Below, in pieces: positions 7,319 to 15,872 of a stretch of DNA of 35,897 bases. The stretch lies in the NCBI GenBank assembly GCA_019747895.1, contig JAIEQF010000036.1, positions 1 through 35,897 of the forward strand, written 5' to 3'. The position numbers and the translations under genes are program-made. The notes below the pieces were generated by a model. The model worked only from the letters and a program-made list of their open reading frames with translations. It ran no database searches and had not been told where the DNA came from. The DNA is from Chthoniobacterales bacterium (GTDB lineage: Bacteria > Verrucomicrobiota > Verrucomicrobiia > Chthoniobacterales > UBA6821). Positions within the stretch are counted from its first letter, which is position 1. Each line of letters begins with the position of its first letter.

Positions 7319-8563
7319 TCACAAACTCAAAATAAACTCCGCTATATTTCGACTTGCTGAAGCACATCCTATCTTTTTTAAATTGTTTTTCCACCGATGC
7401 CACATCCCTGCATCATGATGAAAAATTTCTGTCACAGATGCAGCTAGATTCACAGGGTAATGAACGGCCAATCGCCCGATATCAAGGCGTTCGATGAGTT
7501 CAATATTTCCTTCTTCCTGCCCAGGAACAACATGACTGATTAAAACAGGACATTGAGCAGCCATCGCCTCATGGACGATCGCTCCACCGGCTTTTCCAAT
7601 ATAAAGATGATGGGATGTTAATAATTCTGGTATCTGATCGGTCCATCCTAAGAGTTTTATTTTTTTTCCATCGATGAGAGGAGACTTTTCTAGAGCCGTA
7701 TGCAACTCCTCTAATCGTCCTGTCACTACTGTTACCTCAATGTCAGGTAATTGATGCAGTTCTTGAAGCACCTCCAGTGTATGAGGCAATTTTGAAGAAG
7801 GAAGATAAAGAATCTTCCAAGGCGGAACAGCTGCTACACGCTGCATGGCCAAGGTTGCCAAACGAGGCGTCACCGGAAATCCAAGAATTTTAATTTTTTC
7901 AGGAGTGATGTGATCGTGTTTTACGATTGCGGCTGTCTCTTCATCAGCAACGATGAAAAAATTACTTGCCGGGCAACGATACCAAGAAGTATTGACCGCG
8001 GTAGAATCAGTAATGACCGTCACCAAAGGAGCATGGCAGGCGAGATGGCAATCTTGACGCAATTGATGAATTAAAAAAGAGTAGAGAGGATAAGTTGAAA
8101 TAATAACATCGGGATTAAATTCACCGATCAATTTTCCCAGCGCCAGTTTTAAGTGACGCGCCATAAAAAGCGTCTTTTCAAGACTACCTGGGCGGTTGAT
8201 AAAATTAAAAATCTGTTCCCACAAAAAAGGAGATTTGTTAATTGCAAAAACATATCCCTTTTGCAGCACCTTGTTCACACGAGGATGAGTCAGCGTATAG
8301 ATATCAACCACTCTGGCCGTGACATCAGAACCTGTCTTAAAAGTCGCTGAGGCTGATGAAGAACAAGGAGTCGACGGCGCACAGCGGCTGAGTGTATCGT
8401 TCATACTCGATGACGCGAGCACCGGCGCGACACAGTTATTCGCAGCATCAGTAGACTTTGAAGACAGGTTCTCAGGATGCTCTTGCAAAGCTTCACAGAT
8501 ATTGCGAGCCGCTGTGTTATGTCCTTCTCCAAATCCTGCAGTCAGTATTAAGATTTTTTTCAT
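7319..8563 (-). CDS. MGDG synthase / MurG-like glycosyltransferase, probably lipid-linked
   Basis: A GT-B fold glycosyltransferase of the monogalactosyldiacylglycerol synthase/UgtP type, which transfers a sugar from a nucleotide sugar to diacylglycerol at the inner membrane. The N-terminal acceptor motif KILILTAGFGEGHNTAARN and the C-terminal donor site YIGKAGGAIVHEAMAAQCPV are clear. Length is 414 residues. Residues of about 32-80 are a Ser/Ala/Thr/Cys-rich stretch (ASSSMNDTLSRCAPSTPCSS) placed between the first helix and VVDIYTLTHP, where homologues have only a short linker; this looks like an in-frame insertion. ATG at 8563 overlaps the TGA of the upstream cyclopropane synthase gene (ATGA), implying translational coupling and a shared lipid role. 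The acceptor and sugar are inferred, not shown. Confidence 0.82.
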   Translation of the reverse strand: MKKILILTAGFGEGHNTAARNICEALQEHPENLSSKSTDAANNCVAPVLASSSMNDTLSRCAPSTPCSSSASATFKTGSDVTARVVDIYTLTHPRVNKVLQKGYVFAINKSPFLWEQIFNFINRPGSLEKTLFMARHLKLALGKLIGEFNPDVIISTYPLYSFLIHQLRQDCHLACHAPLVTVITDSTAVNTSWYRCPASNFFIVADEETAAIVKHDHITPEKIKILGFPVTPRLATLAMQRVAAVPPWKILYLPSSKLPHTLEVLQELHQLPDIEVTVVTGRLEELHTALEKSPLIDGKKIKLLGWTDQIPELLTSHHLYIGKAGGAIVHEAMAAQCPVLISHVVPGQEEGNIELIERLDIGRLAVHYPVNLAASVTEIFHHDAGMWHRWKNNLKKIGCASASRNIAEFILSL

Positions 8564-9810
8564 AGTGAATAAAGAGGCGAGTTTAATTCTAAATAATTAT
8601 TAGGTCGTGTGTAGAAAAGTTGAGTCATTGCCAAATACCGAGTTGCAAAGGCTGCTTCCTTATAGCAGAGATAATAAAACCATTTTCTAAGAAACAAAGG
8701 ATCGTATCCTTGCTTTTTTAATGATGGAAGGGCTTCTATCAAATTTTTTCGCCAAACTCGATATGTCTGCGCTGCAGAAAAAGTTCTGTCCTCGGCTTCT
8801 AAGAGATGCAGATCACTAGTTACATTAAGGGCTTCTGTCATGCGACGGAGCGACATAACCTGTGATCCAGGCTCAATATGGTTTTGAACAAAATCAACAC
8901 TATCACGCCGCAATGGATATTCATTATCACCACAAAGAGGAGTTTGAATCACCATCAAGCCACGGGGAGCTAAAAGTTCTTCCATTTTGGAAAAAAAAGT
9001 TTCGACACACCGATCTCCAACATGCTGCAACATTTCAATCGCAACAATTTTATCAAATCGTCCACTCAAATCACGATAGTCACAAAAACTAACTTCCACT
9101 AAATCAGCAACCCCTGCTTGCTCGACACGCAGAGCGGCCTCTCGAAATTGCTCTTCAGAAATTGTGACCGCTTGAACACGGCATTGGTATTTTTTGGCGG
9201 CATAGATCGCAAACTCTCCCCACCCACAACCTGCGTCTAAAAGATAATCGTGTGATCTTAATCGTAGTTTTTGACAAAGCTGTTCCCATTTTTCCTCCTG
9301 TGCCTCCTCTAGCGTTTGTTTAGCAGAATTATAATGAGCAGCAGAGTAAGTCATTGAAGGACCCAGCCAAGCTTTAAAAAAATCGCTCCCCAAATGATAA
9401 GGATCCTGCACCTGTTCACGGCTTTTCTTTTTGTTATTAACGCGAAGATGATATTTCCACTGAGTCAGACTTTTTAAAAAATCAATCTTTCGCCTTTGGT
9501 GTTTCTGGGTAGCGACTGTAGAAAAGACTTCTCGATTGAGGAAACACCAAGCAATCACATGTGTTAAATCATCTGTCTCCCATTCTTGATGGAGATAAGA
9601 TTCGGCAAAACCGAGCGCCCCATAAAAAACACATCTCCGATAAAAATTTCCATCTTTGATTGTGATCTTCGCTTCCAACTCTTTCCCCAAGCCACCAAAG
9701 AGTCGACAAGCACCTCCTGGCATCATCATCCTAAACTCTCCATATTTTCCTCGACTGAAAGCATCGAGAACAAGCTGCCTATAAAATTTTTGGAAAGCGC
9801 CTTCGAACAT
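8560..9810 (-). CDS. cfa: Cyclopropane-fatty-acyl-phospholipid synthase family methyltransferase
   Basis: An S-adenosylmethionine-dependent enzyme that adds a methylene bridge to unsaturated acyl chains of membrane phospholipids. Visible features: an N-terminal domain of about 120 residues, then the SAM motif LLDAGCGWGEFAIYAAKK (about 190-210), MLQHVGDR and the C-terminal YRVWRKN...FLRKWFYYLCYKEAAFA region typical of Cfa/Mmp-like proteins. The 416 residues fit the family. ATG at 9810 is used. The stop overlaps the start of the glycosyltransferase gene by 4 bp. Together with the nearby desaturase, which makes the unsaturated substrate, it forms a plausible lipid-remodelling unit. It could also be a related tuberculostearate-type methyltransferase. 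Confidence 0.9.
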   Translation of the reverse strand: MFEGAFQKFYRQLVLDAFSRGKYGEFRMMMPGGACRLFGGLGKELEAKITIKDGNFYRRCVFYGALGFAESYLHQEWETDDLTHVIAWCFLNREVFSTVATQKHQRRKIDFLKSLTQWKYHLRVNNKKKSREQVQDPYHLGSDFFKAWLGPSMTYSAAHYNSAKQTLEEAQEEKWEQLCQKLRLRSHDYLLDAGCGWGEFAIYAAKKYQCRVQAVTISEEQFREAALRVEQAGVADLVEVSFCDYRDLSGRFDKIVAIEMLQHVGDRCVETFFSKMEELLAPRGLMVIQTPLCGDNEYPLRRDSVDFVQNHIEPGSQVMSLRRMTEALNVTSDLHLLEAEDRTFSAAQTYRVWRKNLIEALPSLKKQGYDPLFLRKWFYYLCYKEAAFATRYLAMTQLFYTRPNNYLELNSPLYSL

Positions 9811-9900
9811 GGTTTTTGGAATTTAGTTCCTTTTCAGAATACAAAAGCTACCTTTTTAAACGCTTGATATCAACATTTGTTCAAATGAAAGTTTGAGCGC

Positions 9901-9977
9901 TAGAAGTTTGAGCTTGAGTCATCTAGGCTTCGCTTTATTTTAAAAAGCGCGAAGCGCGAAAAGAACTCGAACTTCTA
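9901..9977. repeat. Inverted repeat TAGAAGTTTGAG...CTCGAACTTCTA
   Basis: Arms 9901-9912 and 9966-9977 match with one mismatch. A second stem inside (GCTTCGCTTT against AAAGCGCGAAGC) makes a compact hairpin. It lies upstream of cfa and directly precedes the 166-bp MITE-like element. The gap 9811-10198 otherwise holds no reading frame I can support. Confidence 0.7.
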
Positions 9978-9979
9978 TT

Positions 9980-10145
9980 TATAGTCAAATTACTTAGAAA
10001 TTACAGGGAAGAACGCAGGAATTTTTAGAAAAGGCCAGGCCGAAGACCCAGCGCTATCTAAACGATAACGTGACGGGATGAGAACGCAGTCTTTTCCTAA
10101 AAAGGACAAGTCAATTGCTTGTAAGTTCTAAGTAATTTGACTATA
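9980..10145. mobile_element. 166-bp MITE-like palindromic element, copy 1
   Basis: Ends are TATAGTCAAATTACTTAGAA and its inverted complement, at least 19 bp perfect. The rest of the two halves is imperfectly complementary, so the whole element can fold on itself. It has no coding capacity. A second copy at 23040-23205 is the same length and differs at about 3 positions. The terminal TA on each side could be a TA target duplication as in Tc1/mariner-IS630-type MITEs; that assignment is inference. Confidence 0.85.
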
Positions 10146-10177
10146 AACTTAAACCTTCTCCCCGGGAAGGCGGGAAT

Positions 10178-10196
10178 GCCATCGCTTTGCGATGGC
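10178..10196 (-). terminator. Hairpin just downstream of tRNA-Ser
   Basis: An 8-bp perfect stem (GCCATCGC-TTT-GCGATGGC) starts 2 bp beyond the discriminator base of the tRNA on its strand. No U-run follows, so it may be a 3' trailer processing or protection hairpin rather than a classical terminator. Confidence 0.4.
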
Positions 10197-10198
10197 TA

Positions 10199-10285
10199 CG
10201 GATGGGGAGAGATTCGAACTCTCGGTACCGATAAAGGTACACACGCTTTCCAAGCGTGCGCAATCGACCACTCTGCCACCCATCC
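10199..10285 (-). tRNA. tRNA-Ser (GGA anticodon)
   Basis: Read on the minus strand, the acceptor stem GGATGGG pairs with CCCATCC. The D-arm (GCAGAGTGG...) and anticodon loop CTTGGAAAG give anticodon GGA. The long variable arm is typical of class II serine tRNAs, and the T-loop is GTTCGAATC. The discriminator is G (position 10199), as expected for tRNA-Ser. CCA is not encoded. It is divergent from nuoG. Confidence 0.95.
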
Positions 10286-10297
10286 AAAAGCAGATCA

Positions 10298-10324
10298 CAG
10301 GTTACAGGCTACAGCTTGCAGGGT
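10298..10324. repeat. GGTTACA-type heptamers between tRNA-Ser and nuoG
   Basis: Degenerate units (ACAGGTTACAGGCTACAGCT and on to TGCAGGG) sit in the 116-bp divergent intergenic region, where the tRNA and nuoG promoters must lie. Confidence 0.65.
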
Positions 10325-10338
10325 AAAGTCAAAAAAAA

Positions 10339-10367
10339 TTGCAAAGCGTATGACAACAAGAAATATT
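10339..10367 (+). promoter_or_regulatory. Possible sigma-70-like promoter for nuoG
   Basis: TTGCAA (10339-10344), a 17-bp spacer and AATATT (10362-10367) each match 4 of 6 consensus bases, 34 bp before the nuoG ATG. The match is weak and only suggestive. Confidence 0.22.
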
Positions 10368-10401
10368 GAAATCCTTTCAACTCTTCTTTAGACTTTTCGA
10401 A

Positions 10402-12051
10402 ATGAGCGCTCCTGCAAGTCCAACTCCCTCTCCAATGATCAATGTCCAAATTAATGGAACATGGAAACAATTTCCAAAAGGGACTCGCCTCATCGAGGCC
10501 TGCATGCAGAGCGGCGAGCATATTCCTCATTATTGTTATCATCCTAAGCTGAGCGTCCCTGGCAATTGCCGCATGTGCTTGGTAGAAACTGGCTCTCCTA
10601 AAATGAGCCCTGATCGCAAACCAGAGCTTGGTCCTGATGGGCATCCGATCATCAACTGGAGTCCGCGGCCAGCGATTTCGTGCGCGCTTGAAGTTTCCGA
10701 AGGAATGGCGGTCCGCACTAACTCTCCACTCGTGGAAGAGTGTCGCAAAGGCGTCATGGAATTTTTGCTCATCAACCATCCTCTGGACTGTCCTATCTGC
10801 GACAAAGCAGGCGAATGCCGCTTGCAAGAATTTTCTGTGGAGTACGGTCATGGCGGTTCTCGCTTTGAAGAAGAGAAAGTCAAAAAACCAAAACATGTCG
10901 ACATCGGCCAGCACATCGTCCTTGATGACGAGCGCTGCATCCTCTGCTCTCGCTGTATCCGCTTCATGCAAGAAGTTGCCCATGATGATGTACTTGGATT
11001 TGTGAATCGTGGAAGTCACTCGACCTTGACCGTTCATCCTGGAAAGCGGCTCGATAACAACTACTCGCTCAACACCGTTGATATCTGCCCTGTCGGCGCT
11101 CTGACTTCAAAAGATTTTCGTTTTAAAATGCGCGTTTGGTTTTTGAAAGAAACCAAAACAATCGACGTCAGCTGCGGCACTGGCTCCAATATTCTCATTG
11201 GTAGTCGCGAAAATAAAATTCATCGCATCACGCCACGCCAAAATGAAGAGGTTAATTCGTATTGGATGCCTGACTCTCATCGCCTCAACTACAAATACAT
11301 CGAGCGCGAAGACCGACTCACGCAGCCTCATTGGAAACAACAAAATCATCTTGCACCGGCTACGTGGCATGAATCTCTAGAAGCAGCTGCCCAAGGCCTT
11401 CGCGAGGCAACCCCAGGTTCCGTAGCTTTGATTGCGTCTGGTCGCATGACCAATGAAGAACTCTTCTTAACGCGTCGTCTACAGCAAGTGCTCTCCATCG
11501 AGCTCTTCGACATTCGTCCTCGCGTTCAAGAAGGCGACGGCTTTTTAATTTCTAATGATGGCAATCCGAATACTCGTGGCGCTCAGCTCCTAGGGCTCAC
11601 GAGCGCTGAGCCAGGATCACACCTCTCAGCCATCGAAGCAGGCATCGCCTCTGGACGCATTACCTCCTTGATTTGCCTTCACGAAAATGCTGTTGCTTGC
11701 GGTATTTCAGAACGATTATTGGCTTCACTCAAAAACTTAATTGTTCTCGATATTCTCCCAAACACAACCACCTCACTAGCTACAATTCTTTTACCAGGAT
11801 CTGCAGCAGCAGAAAAACGAGGTTCTATGATTAATGTTAAAGGTCGTTTACAACGCCTCCATCAAGCCTTGCAGCCTCCAGGCTCTGCGCGGGATGATTG
11901 GGAAATTCTGAGTGATCTGCTGCGTTTGATCACTTCGCATCCTGGCCCAGCGATGATCGAAGGACTCTTTAGTGAGATGGCAACGGAAATTCCTGCGTTG
12001 ACTGGCCTGAGCCTTGGAAAAATTGGAGATTTAGGAGTTACTTTAAGCTAA
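10402..12051 (+). CDS. nuoG: NADH-quinone oxidoreductase subunit G (NuoG)
   Basis: The iron-sulfur subunit of respiratory complex I, in the peripheral arm, carrying electrons from the NADH site to the quinone arm. The [2Fe-2S] ferredoxin domain has C45, C56, C59 and C94 (in HYCYHPKL, GNCRMC, AISCALE). Next come the His/Cys cluster region DCPICDKAGECRLQEF and [4Fe-4S] ligands in DERCILCSRCIRF and DICPVGALTS. The remaining C-terminal part is a reduced molybdopterin-oxidoreductase-like domain. The 549 residues are shorter than E. coli NuoG (about 900) but within the range of short NuoG forms. ATG at 10402 is preferred over an upstream TTG at 10366. No other nuo gene is adjacent, and the neighbours are on the opposite strand. 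Confidence 0.92.
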   Translation: MSAPASPTPSPMINVQINGTWKQFPKGTRLIEACMQSGEHIPHYCYHPKLSVPGNCRMCLVETGSPKMSPDRKPELGPDGHPIINWSPRPAISCALEVSEGMAVRTNSPLVEECRKGVMEFLLINHPLDCPICDKAGECRLQEFSVEYGHGGSRFEEEKVKKPKHVDIGQHIVLDDERCILCSRCIRFMQEVAHDDVLGFVNRGSHSTLTVHPGKRLDNNYSLNTVDICPVGALTSKDFRFKMRVWFLKETKTIDVSCGTGSNILIGSRENKIHRITPRQNEEVNSYWMPDSHRLNYKYIEREDRLTQPHWKQQNHLAPATWHESLEAAAQGLREATPGSVALIASGRMTNEELFLTRRLQQVLSIELFDIRPRVQEGDGFLISNDGNPNTRGAQLLGLTSAEPGSHLSAIEAGIASGRITSLICLHENAVACGISERLLASLKNLIVLDILPNTTTSLATILLPGSAAAEKRGSMINVKGRLQRLHQALQPPGSARDDWEILSDLLRLITSHPGPAMIEGLFSEMATEIPALTGLSLGKIGDLGVTLS

Positions 12052-12063
12052 AAGCGTGAATGA

Positions 12064-12107
12064 AAATAAATAAATTTGCGTAAGGATTCTTATTCAAATT
12101 TATTTTA
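12064..12107. terminator. AT-rich hairpin between convergent genes
   Basis: AATAAATAAATTTG pairs with CAAATTTATTTTA around a loop of about 16 bp, 13 bp after the nuoG stop. T-rich strands on both sides suit a bidirectional terminator for nuoG and the convergent gene at 12137-13837. This is one of few gaps without a tandem-repeat-armed element. Confidence 0.45.
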
Positions 12108-12136
12108 GCATGGTGATTTCCTTATAGGCATTGGGG

Positions 12137-13837
12137 CTAAGTCTCTTTTTGAGCAAAAGTTTCTAAATTCTCTTCAAATGTTTTCTTAAAATCCCAAGCA
12201 AGCGAGATCATTTCTAAATCTAGAGGGAATGATAATGCCTCATTTTCAAGCTCCTTTTCTTCACTGTTTAATATTTGTATTGCGTAAAATTTCCTCCCAT
12301 CCAACAAGTCATTCATTCTTGGTTTCAGACCTATTTGGCTCAGATTATTAATATTGTTCTTTGTTTCTACCTCCAAAAGTTTCCATCTTTGAGCTAAGGT
12401 AAACCTACGATTACTAATCTCTCTTCTCCCTTCCAATAAATCTTCTTGCGCTGCTTGCAACAAAGAAATTTGTCTATTCAAAAAGTCATTAGGTAACTGA
12501 TAGAGATCAAAAATAGGAGCATAATCTTTTCCTTGAGCTTTGATCATTCCATTCTCATAAGTAGTCAATTGCTCTTTTTTAATCTGAGCAAGCTCATGCT
12601 GTCTTGCTTTTGTTTCGAGTATTGCAGAAAGAAGCCTTATTATTTCTTTATTAGTTTCTACAATTTTCTTTTTCATGCCTTGTATCTGCAGTTCCTTGCT
12701 CATGATTACCTTCATGATTTGATCACAAGCATTCCTCTTTTTATTTAATAGTTGTAGTCCCTCTTCATCTCCCTCAGGAAAAGCCTGATCCAACTTTTCT
12801 GAAAAAACTGATAAAAAAAATCCTGAAAAAATTTTTACTTCTTCCATTTTTTCTGGAGTTAATGTTAATTCTTCTGATTGTTCTAAAACTTGTTTTTGAC
12901 ACTTAGTCAGTGACGTTATTTGAACGAGTTTATTTTCATGATCGTTAAGGATCTGATGTGAAGATTCTATTTCAAGAGGAGATGCTTCTTTTTCCGATAA
13001 TAGCAATTTAATAAGTTTTGCCCTTCCGCTTCCAGTCAGCATAGCAACCTTAATTTTTTCTTTGATAGCCTGGAAAGAGGATGCTAAGAACCTGCCTTTC
13101 TCTAGATTTGAACAGCTTCTGGCCAAGATATATTTTTGATGGATATTTTTCCCTTCTTTTATGCTATCCATAGTAATTTTTAGATAAGGCAACTGTACGC
13201 TCATCGCCTCTATTCCCAAGAGAGCTTTAGGATAATTTTTTTGAGAAATATGCTCCATACATTCAGCCAATGCCTTCTGAACTCCTTTTTTTAAAGTAAT
13301 AAGATGTTCTTTTTTCTTTTTTTCTTCAGAAAGTTGATAGAGATCATAATGTTGACAAGTGTCATCAAGTTCCTGAATCATCTGCTTCGTACGGTTATCA
13401 TAGGGTTCAATAACCTCTATGAATAACTGAGGAGGTAACCCTTCACTGAAAATAGAATGCTCTTGTGGCAACCTTATTAATCTGTGTAGGGCTAGACGAT
13501 AGAGTGTTGGAATTCCTTGCTTCCAAAGCAGGTTATTGATCGCGACTGAGATTGTTGGAATATTCAAAGAAGAATTCTGCGCCTCTTGTGAAGAGGCCTC
13601 TACAATGAGAGATGTCCCCTCATCTTTTCTTCTTTTAGCAGAAATATCATCCTTGTTATTTACTAATTTTTCTTCACTCGATGCTTCTCTTACTTCTTCT
13701 AATCGATCTTCGATAATTGGAAGAGATTGTTTTTCTTTTGGTTCGCCATTCCAGGATCTTTTAGGGGAAGCAAATGTCTCTGTTGTAACAAGAAATATGA
13801 AGAGATTTACTAAAAATAAATTTTTCTTTGATATCAT
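12137..13837 (-). CDS. Secreted helical/coiled-coil protein of unknown function
   Basis: I do not recognise this 566-residue protein. It has a Sec signal peptide (MISKKNLFLVNLFIFLVTTE followed by TFA-SP), then a charged, probably disordered segment (about 25-95, rich in Glu, Lys and Ser) and a long helical region with heptad-like coiled-coil stretches (for example KKKIVETNKEIIRLLSAILE). The C-terminus is LETFAQKET. No catalytic motif was seen. Codon use looks more AT-rich than in neighbouring housekeeping genes, suggesting a fast-evolving or lineage-specific gene. Its organisation (signal peptide, acidic/Ser linker, helical body) resembles the split secreted protein at 16970-18874, though I cannot show homology. 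An envelope-associated or exported role is the most that can be inferred. Confidence 0.75.
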   Translation of the reverse strand: MISKKNLFLVNLFIFLVTTETFASPKRSWNGEPKEKQSLPIIEDRLEEVREASSEEKLVNNKDDISAKRRKDEGTSLIVEASSQEAQNSSLNIPTISVAINNLLWKQGIPTLYRLALHRLIRLPQEHSIFSEGLPPQLFIEVIEPYDNRTKQMIQELDDTCQHYDLYQLSEEKKKKEHLITLKKGVQKALAECMEHISQKNYPKALLGIEAMSVQLPYLKITMDSIKEGKNIHQKYILARSCSNLEKGRFLASSFQAIKEKIKVAMLTGSGRAKLIKLLLSEKEASPLEIESSHQILNDHENKLVQITSLTKCQKQVLEQSEELTLTPEKMEEVKIFSGFFLSVFSEKLDQAFPEGDEEGLQLLNKKRNACDQIMKVIMSKELQIQGMKKKIVETNKEIIRLLSAILETKARQHELAQIKKEQLTTYENGMIKAQGKDYAPIFDLYQLPNDFLNRQISLLQAAQEDLLEGRREISNRRFTLAQRWKLLEVETKNNINNLSQIGLKPRMNDLLDGRKFYAIQILNSEEKELENEALSFPLDLEMISLAWDFKKTFEENLETFAQKET

Positions 13838-13858
13838 CTGCTATAAGCAATGAAAGTC

Positions 13859-15127
13859 TTATGACTTTAACAATCTCTTGGCTGCATCTAAAATTTTTTC
13901 TCTGCTATTAAATGATGACATTCTAAAAAAGCCTTCTCCGGCACGCCCAAAGCCACTTCCAGGAGTAACAACAATTTGCTTGTCATGCAACATCCGATCG
14001 AAAGTTTGCCAGCTACTCTCTCCCGCTGGTCCTTTGATCCAAAGATAAGGAGCATTGAAACCGCCATAGACGGTCAATCCAGCCGCCGTCACAGCCTCAC
14101 GCAAGATCGCTGCATTGCCCATATAATGTTGGATCAATGCTTGGACTTCTACCTTACCCTGCTCACTATAAAGAGCTGCTGCTCCTCGTTGGGTAATATA
14201 ACTCACTCCATTAAACTTTGTCGTGAAGCGACGATGCCAGAGCGGATGCAGTGGCCGTTGATCGCCCTGCGAGGTCGTTGCCATCAGCTCCTTGGGGACG
14301 ACGGTAAAAGCACAACGTACGCCGGTAAAACCTCCACTTTTGGAAAAACTCCGAAATTCAATCGCACATTCACGCGCGCCAGGAATTTCATAAATCGAAT
14401 GAGGAATCTCAGGATCTTGAATGTACGCTTCGTACGCCGCATCAAAAAGAATCAACGCTCTGTTAGCTCGTGCATACTCCACCCAGGCGGTTAGAGCCTC
14501 ACGCGAAGCAACAGCTCCCGTCGGATTATTCGGATAACAAAGATAGATGACGGAAACTTTTTCCTGCGGCAGAGCCGGCACAAAATCATTTTCTGGGTTG
14601 CAAGTGAGATAGAGCAATCCTTCATAAGATCCATCCTCCCTCGCTGGGCCTGTGTGCCCCGCCATTACGTTGGTATCAACATAAACCGGATAAACCGGAT
14701 CCATCACTGCCATGCGATTATCGCTTCCCAATATATCGAGAATATTTCCTCCATCGCACTTGGAGCCATCGGAAACAAAAATTTCATCCGCCTCAATCGT
14801 GATCCCTCGTGCACGATAATCATTTTCTACAATCGCTTGCCGCAAGAAATCGTAACCTTGCTCAGGCCCATAACCATGAAAGCTTTCGCGGCAACCCATT
14901 TCATCCACTGCTTTGTGCATTGCCTCTCGAACCGAGGCCGGCAGAGGTTCGGTCACATCCCCAATGCCACAACGAATCAAGCGGGCAGCCTTGTCAGGAT
15001 GAAGCTCTGAAAATTCTTTAACGCGCCGAGCAATCTCAGGAAAAAGATAACCGGCTTTGAGTTTGAGGTAATTGGAGTTGAGACTGAAGGCTGAAGACTG
15101 AAGGCTGAAGGCTGAAGAATTTTTCAT
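13859..15127 (-). CDS. dapL: LL-diaminopimelate aminotransferase
   Basis: A PLP-dependent enzyme converting tetrahydrodipicolinate directly to LL-diaminopimelate, for lysine and peptidoglycan synthesis. This one-step route is known in Chlamydiae, Verrucomicrobiota, cyanobacteria, plants and some others. It has [18 protein letters not shown] near the N-terminus, [22 protein letters not shown] and the PLP-lysine region [14 protein letters not shown]. The 422 residues slightly exceed the usual 410. The excess is residues 3-16 ([14 protein letters not shown]), encoded by a GGCTGAA tandem repeat at 15082-15120. No ATG lies between the repeat and the conserved NYLKL, so the repeat-encoded residues are probably translated from the ATG at 15127. 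Confidence 0.93.
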   Translation of the reverse strand: MKNSSAFSLQSSAFSLNSNYLKLKAGYLFPEIARRVKEFSELHPDKAARLIRCGIGDVTEPLPASVREAMHKAVDEMGCRESFHGYGPEQGYDFLRQAIVENDYRARGITIEADEIFVSDGSKCDGGNILDILGSDNRMAVMDPVYPVYVDTNVMAGHTGPAREDGSYEGLLYLTCNPENDFVPALPQEKVSVIYLCYPNNPTGAVASREALTAWVEYARANRALILFDAAYEAYIQDPEIPHSIYEIPGARECAIEFRSFSKSGGFTGVRCAFTVVPKELMATTSQGDQRPLHPLWHRRFTTKFNGVSYITQRGAAALYSEQGKVEVQALIQHYMGNAAILREAVTAAGLTVYGGFNAPYLWIKGPAGESSWQTFDRMLHDKQIVVTPGSGFGRAGEGFFRMSSFNSREKILDAAKRLLKS

Positions 15128-15252
15128 GTGTTCACTTTTAAAAATCAGTATCTTCTCTTAAATTGATCAAAATGGTATCTAACAAAACTCAAAGCTGAAG
15201 CATTAGCAATGACAATCATTTTATAGTATCAGTCCTTCCGCCTTTAGCCTAA
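15082..15252. repeat. GGCTGAA-armed inverted repeat spanning the dapL start
   Basis: The left arm 15082-15120 (GACTGAAGGCTGAAGACTGA and further units) is translated in DapL. A degenerate complementary arm (CAGTCCTTCCGCCTTTAGCC, about 15230-15249) lies just after the superoxide dismutase stop. The loop holds the dapL start and an AT-rich leader. Confidence 0.65.
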
Positions 15253-15255
15253 AAA

Positions 15256-15861
15256 TTATCCCTGATAATTTTTCTCTGCCACATCCCAATTCACAACATT
15301 CCACCAGGCTTTGAGATAATCAGCACGGCGATTTTGGTAGTTGAGATAATAAGCATGTTCCCAAACATCATTTCCAATGATCGGTTGATGGCCATCCATG
15401 ATGGGAGAATCTTGATTAGGCGTAGAAACAATTTCCAAAGCGCCGCTTTTATTTTTAATGAGCCAAACCCAGCCACTCCCAAAACGTCCTAAACCAGCAG
15501 CTTCAAACTTTGCTTTAAATTCATCAAAGCTCCCAAATGCTTTGTTGATACCCTCTGCCAAGGTGCCAGTCGGTGCTGAAGCGCCACCAGGAGTGAGGAG
15601 CTCCCAAAAAAAAGTATGATTGGAATGTCCACCACCATTGTTGCGTACGACTGTTCGAACGGCTTCGGGAACAACGCTGAGATTAGCAATCAGTTCGTTG
15701 ACCGGCTTTGCTGCTAATTCAGGGAGATCTTTGAGCGCATTATTGAGATTGGTGACATAAGTTCCATGATGCTTGTCATGGTGAATCTCCATCGTCTTGG
15801 CATCGATAGAAGGTTCAAGAACGTTCGAAGCGTAAGGTAGTGGCGGTAGTGTGTAGGACAT
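15256..15861 (-). CDS. sodA: Superoxide dismutase (Mn/Fe family)
   Basis: Dismutates superoxide in the cytoplasm. The 201 residues are a normal length. The first metal ligand His is H27 (in [13 protein letters not shown]). The second is in [12 protein letters not shown], and the Asp and His ligands are in [19 protein letters not shown]. The Gly-rich NNGGGHSNH and the Gln in TPNQDSP favour the Mn or cambialistic type over the strict Fe type, but metal use cannot be proved from sequence. ATG at 15861 has no Shine-Dalgarno sequence, and GTAATGA-type repeats lie just upstream. The next gene on the strand, dapL, starts 129 bp downstream across a repeat. Confidence 0.95.
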   Translation of the reverse strand: MSYTLPPLPYASNVLEPSIDAKTMEIHHDKHHGTYVTNLNNALKDLPELAAKPVNELIANLSVVPEAVRTVVRNNGGGHSNHTFFWELLTPGGASAPTGTLAEGINKAFGSFDEFKAKFEAAGLGRFGSGWVWLIKNKSGALEIVSTPNQDSPIMDGHQPIIGNDVWEHAYYLNYQNRRADYLKAWWNVVNWDVAEKNYQG

Positions 15862-15872
15862 AATGAAAAAAA

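Noticed and set aside
8320-8475. Frameshift in the glycosyltransferase as the cause of the odd Ser-rich segment
   Set aside because: The frame is continuous, and conserved motifs on both sides are in the same frame, so an in-frame insertion fits better.
10309-11037. 242-codon minus-strand ORF overlapping nuoG
   Set aside because: It is antisense to the conserved NuoG ferredoxin region, has no domain of its own and runs into the repeat.
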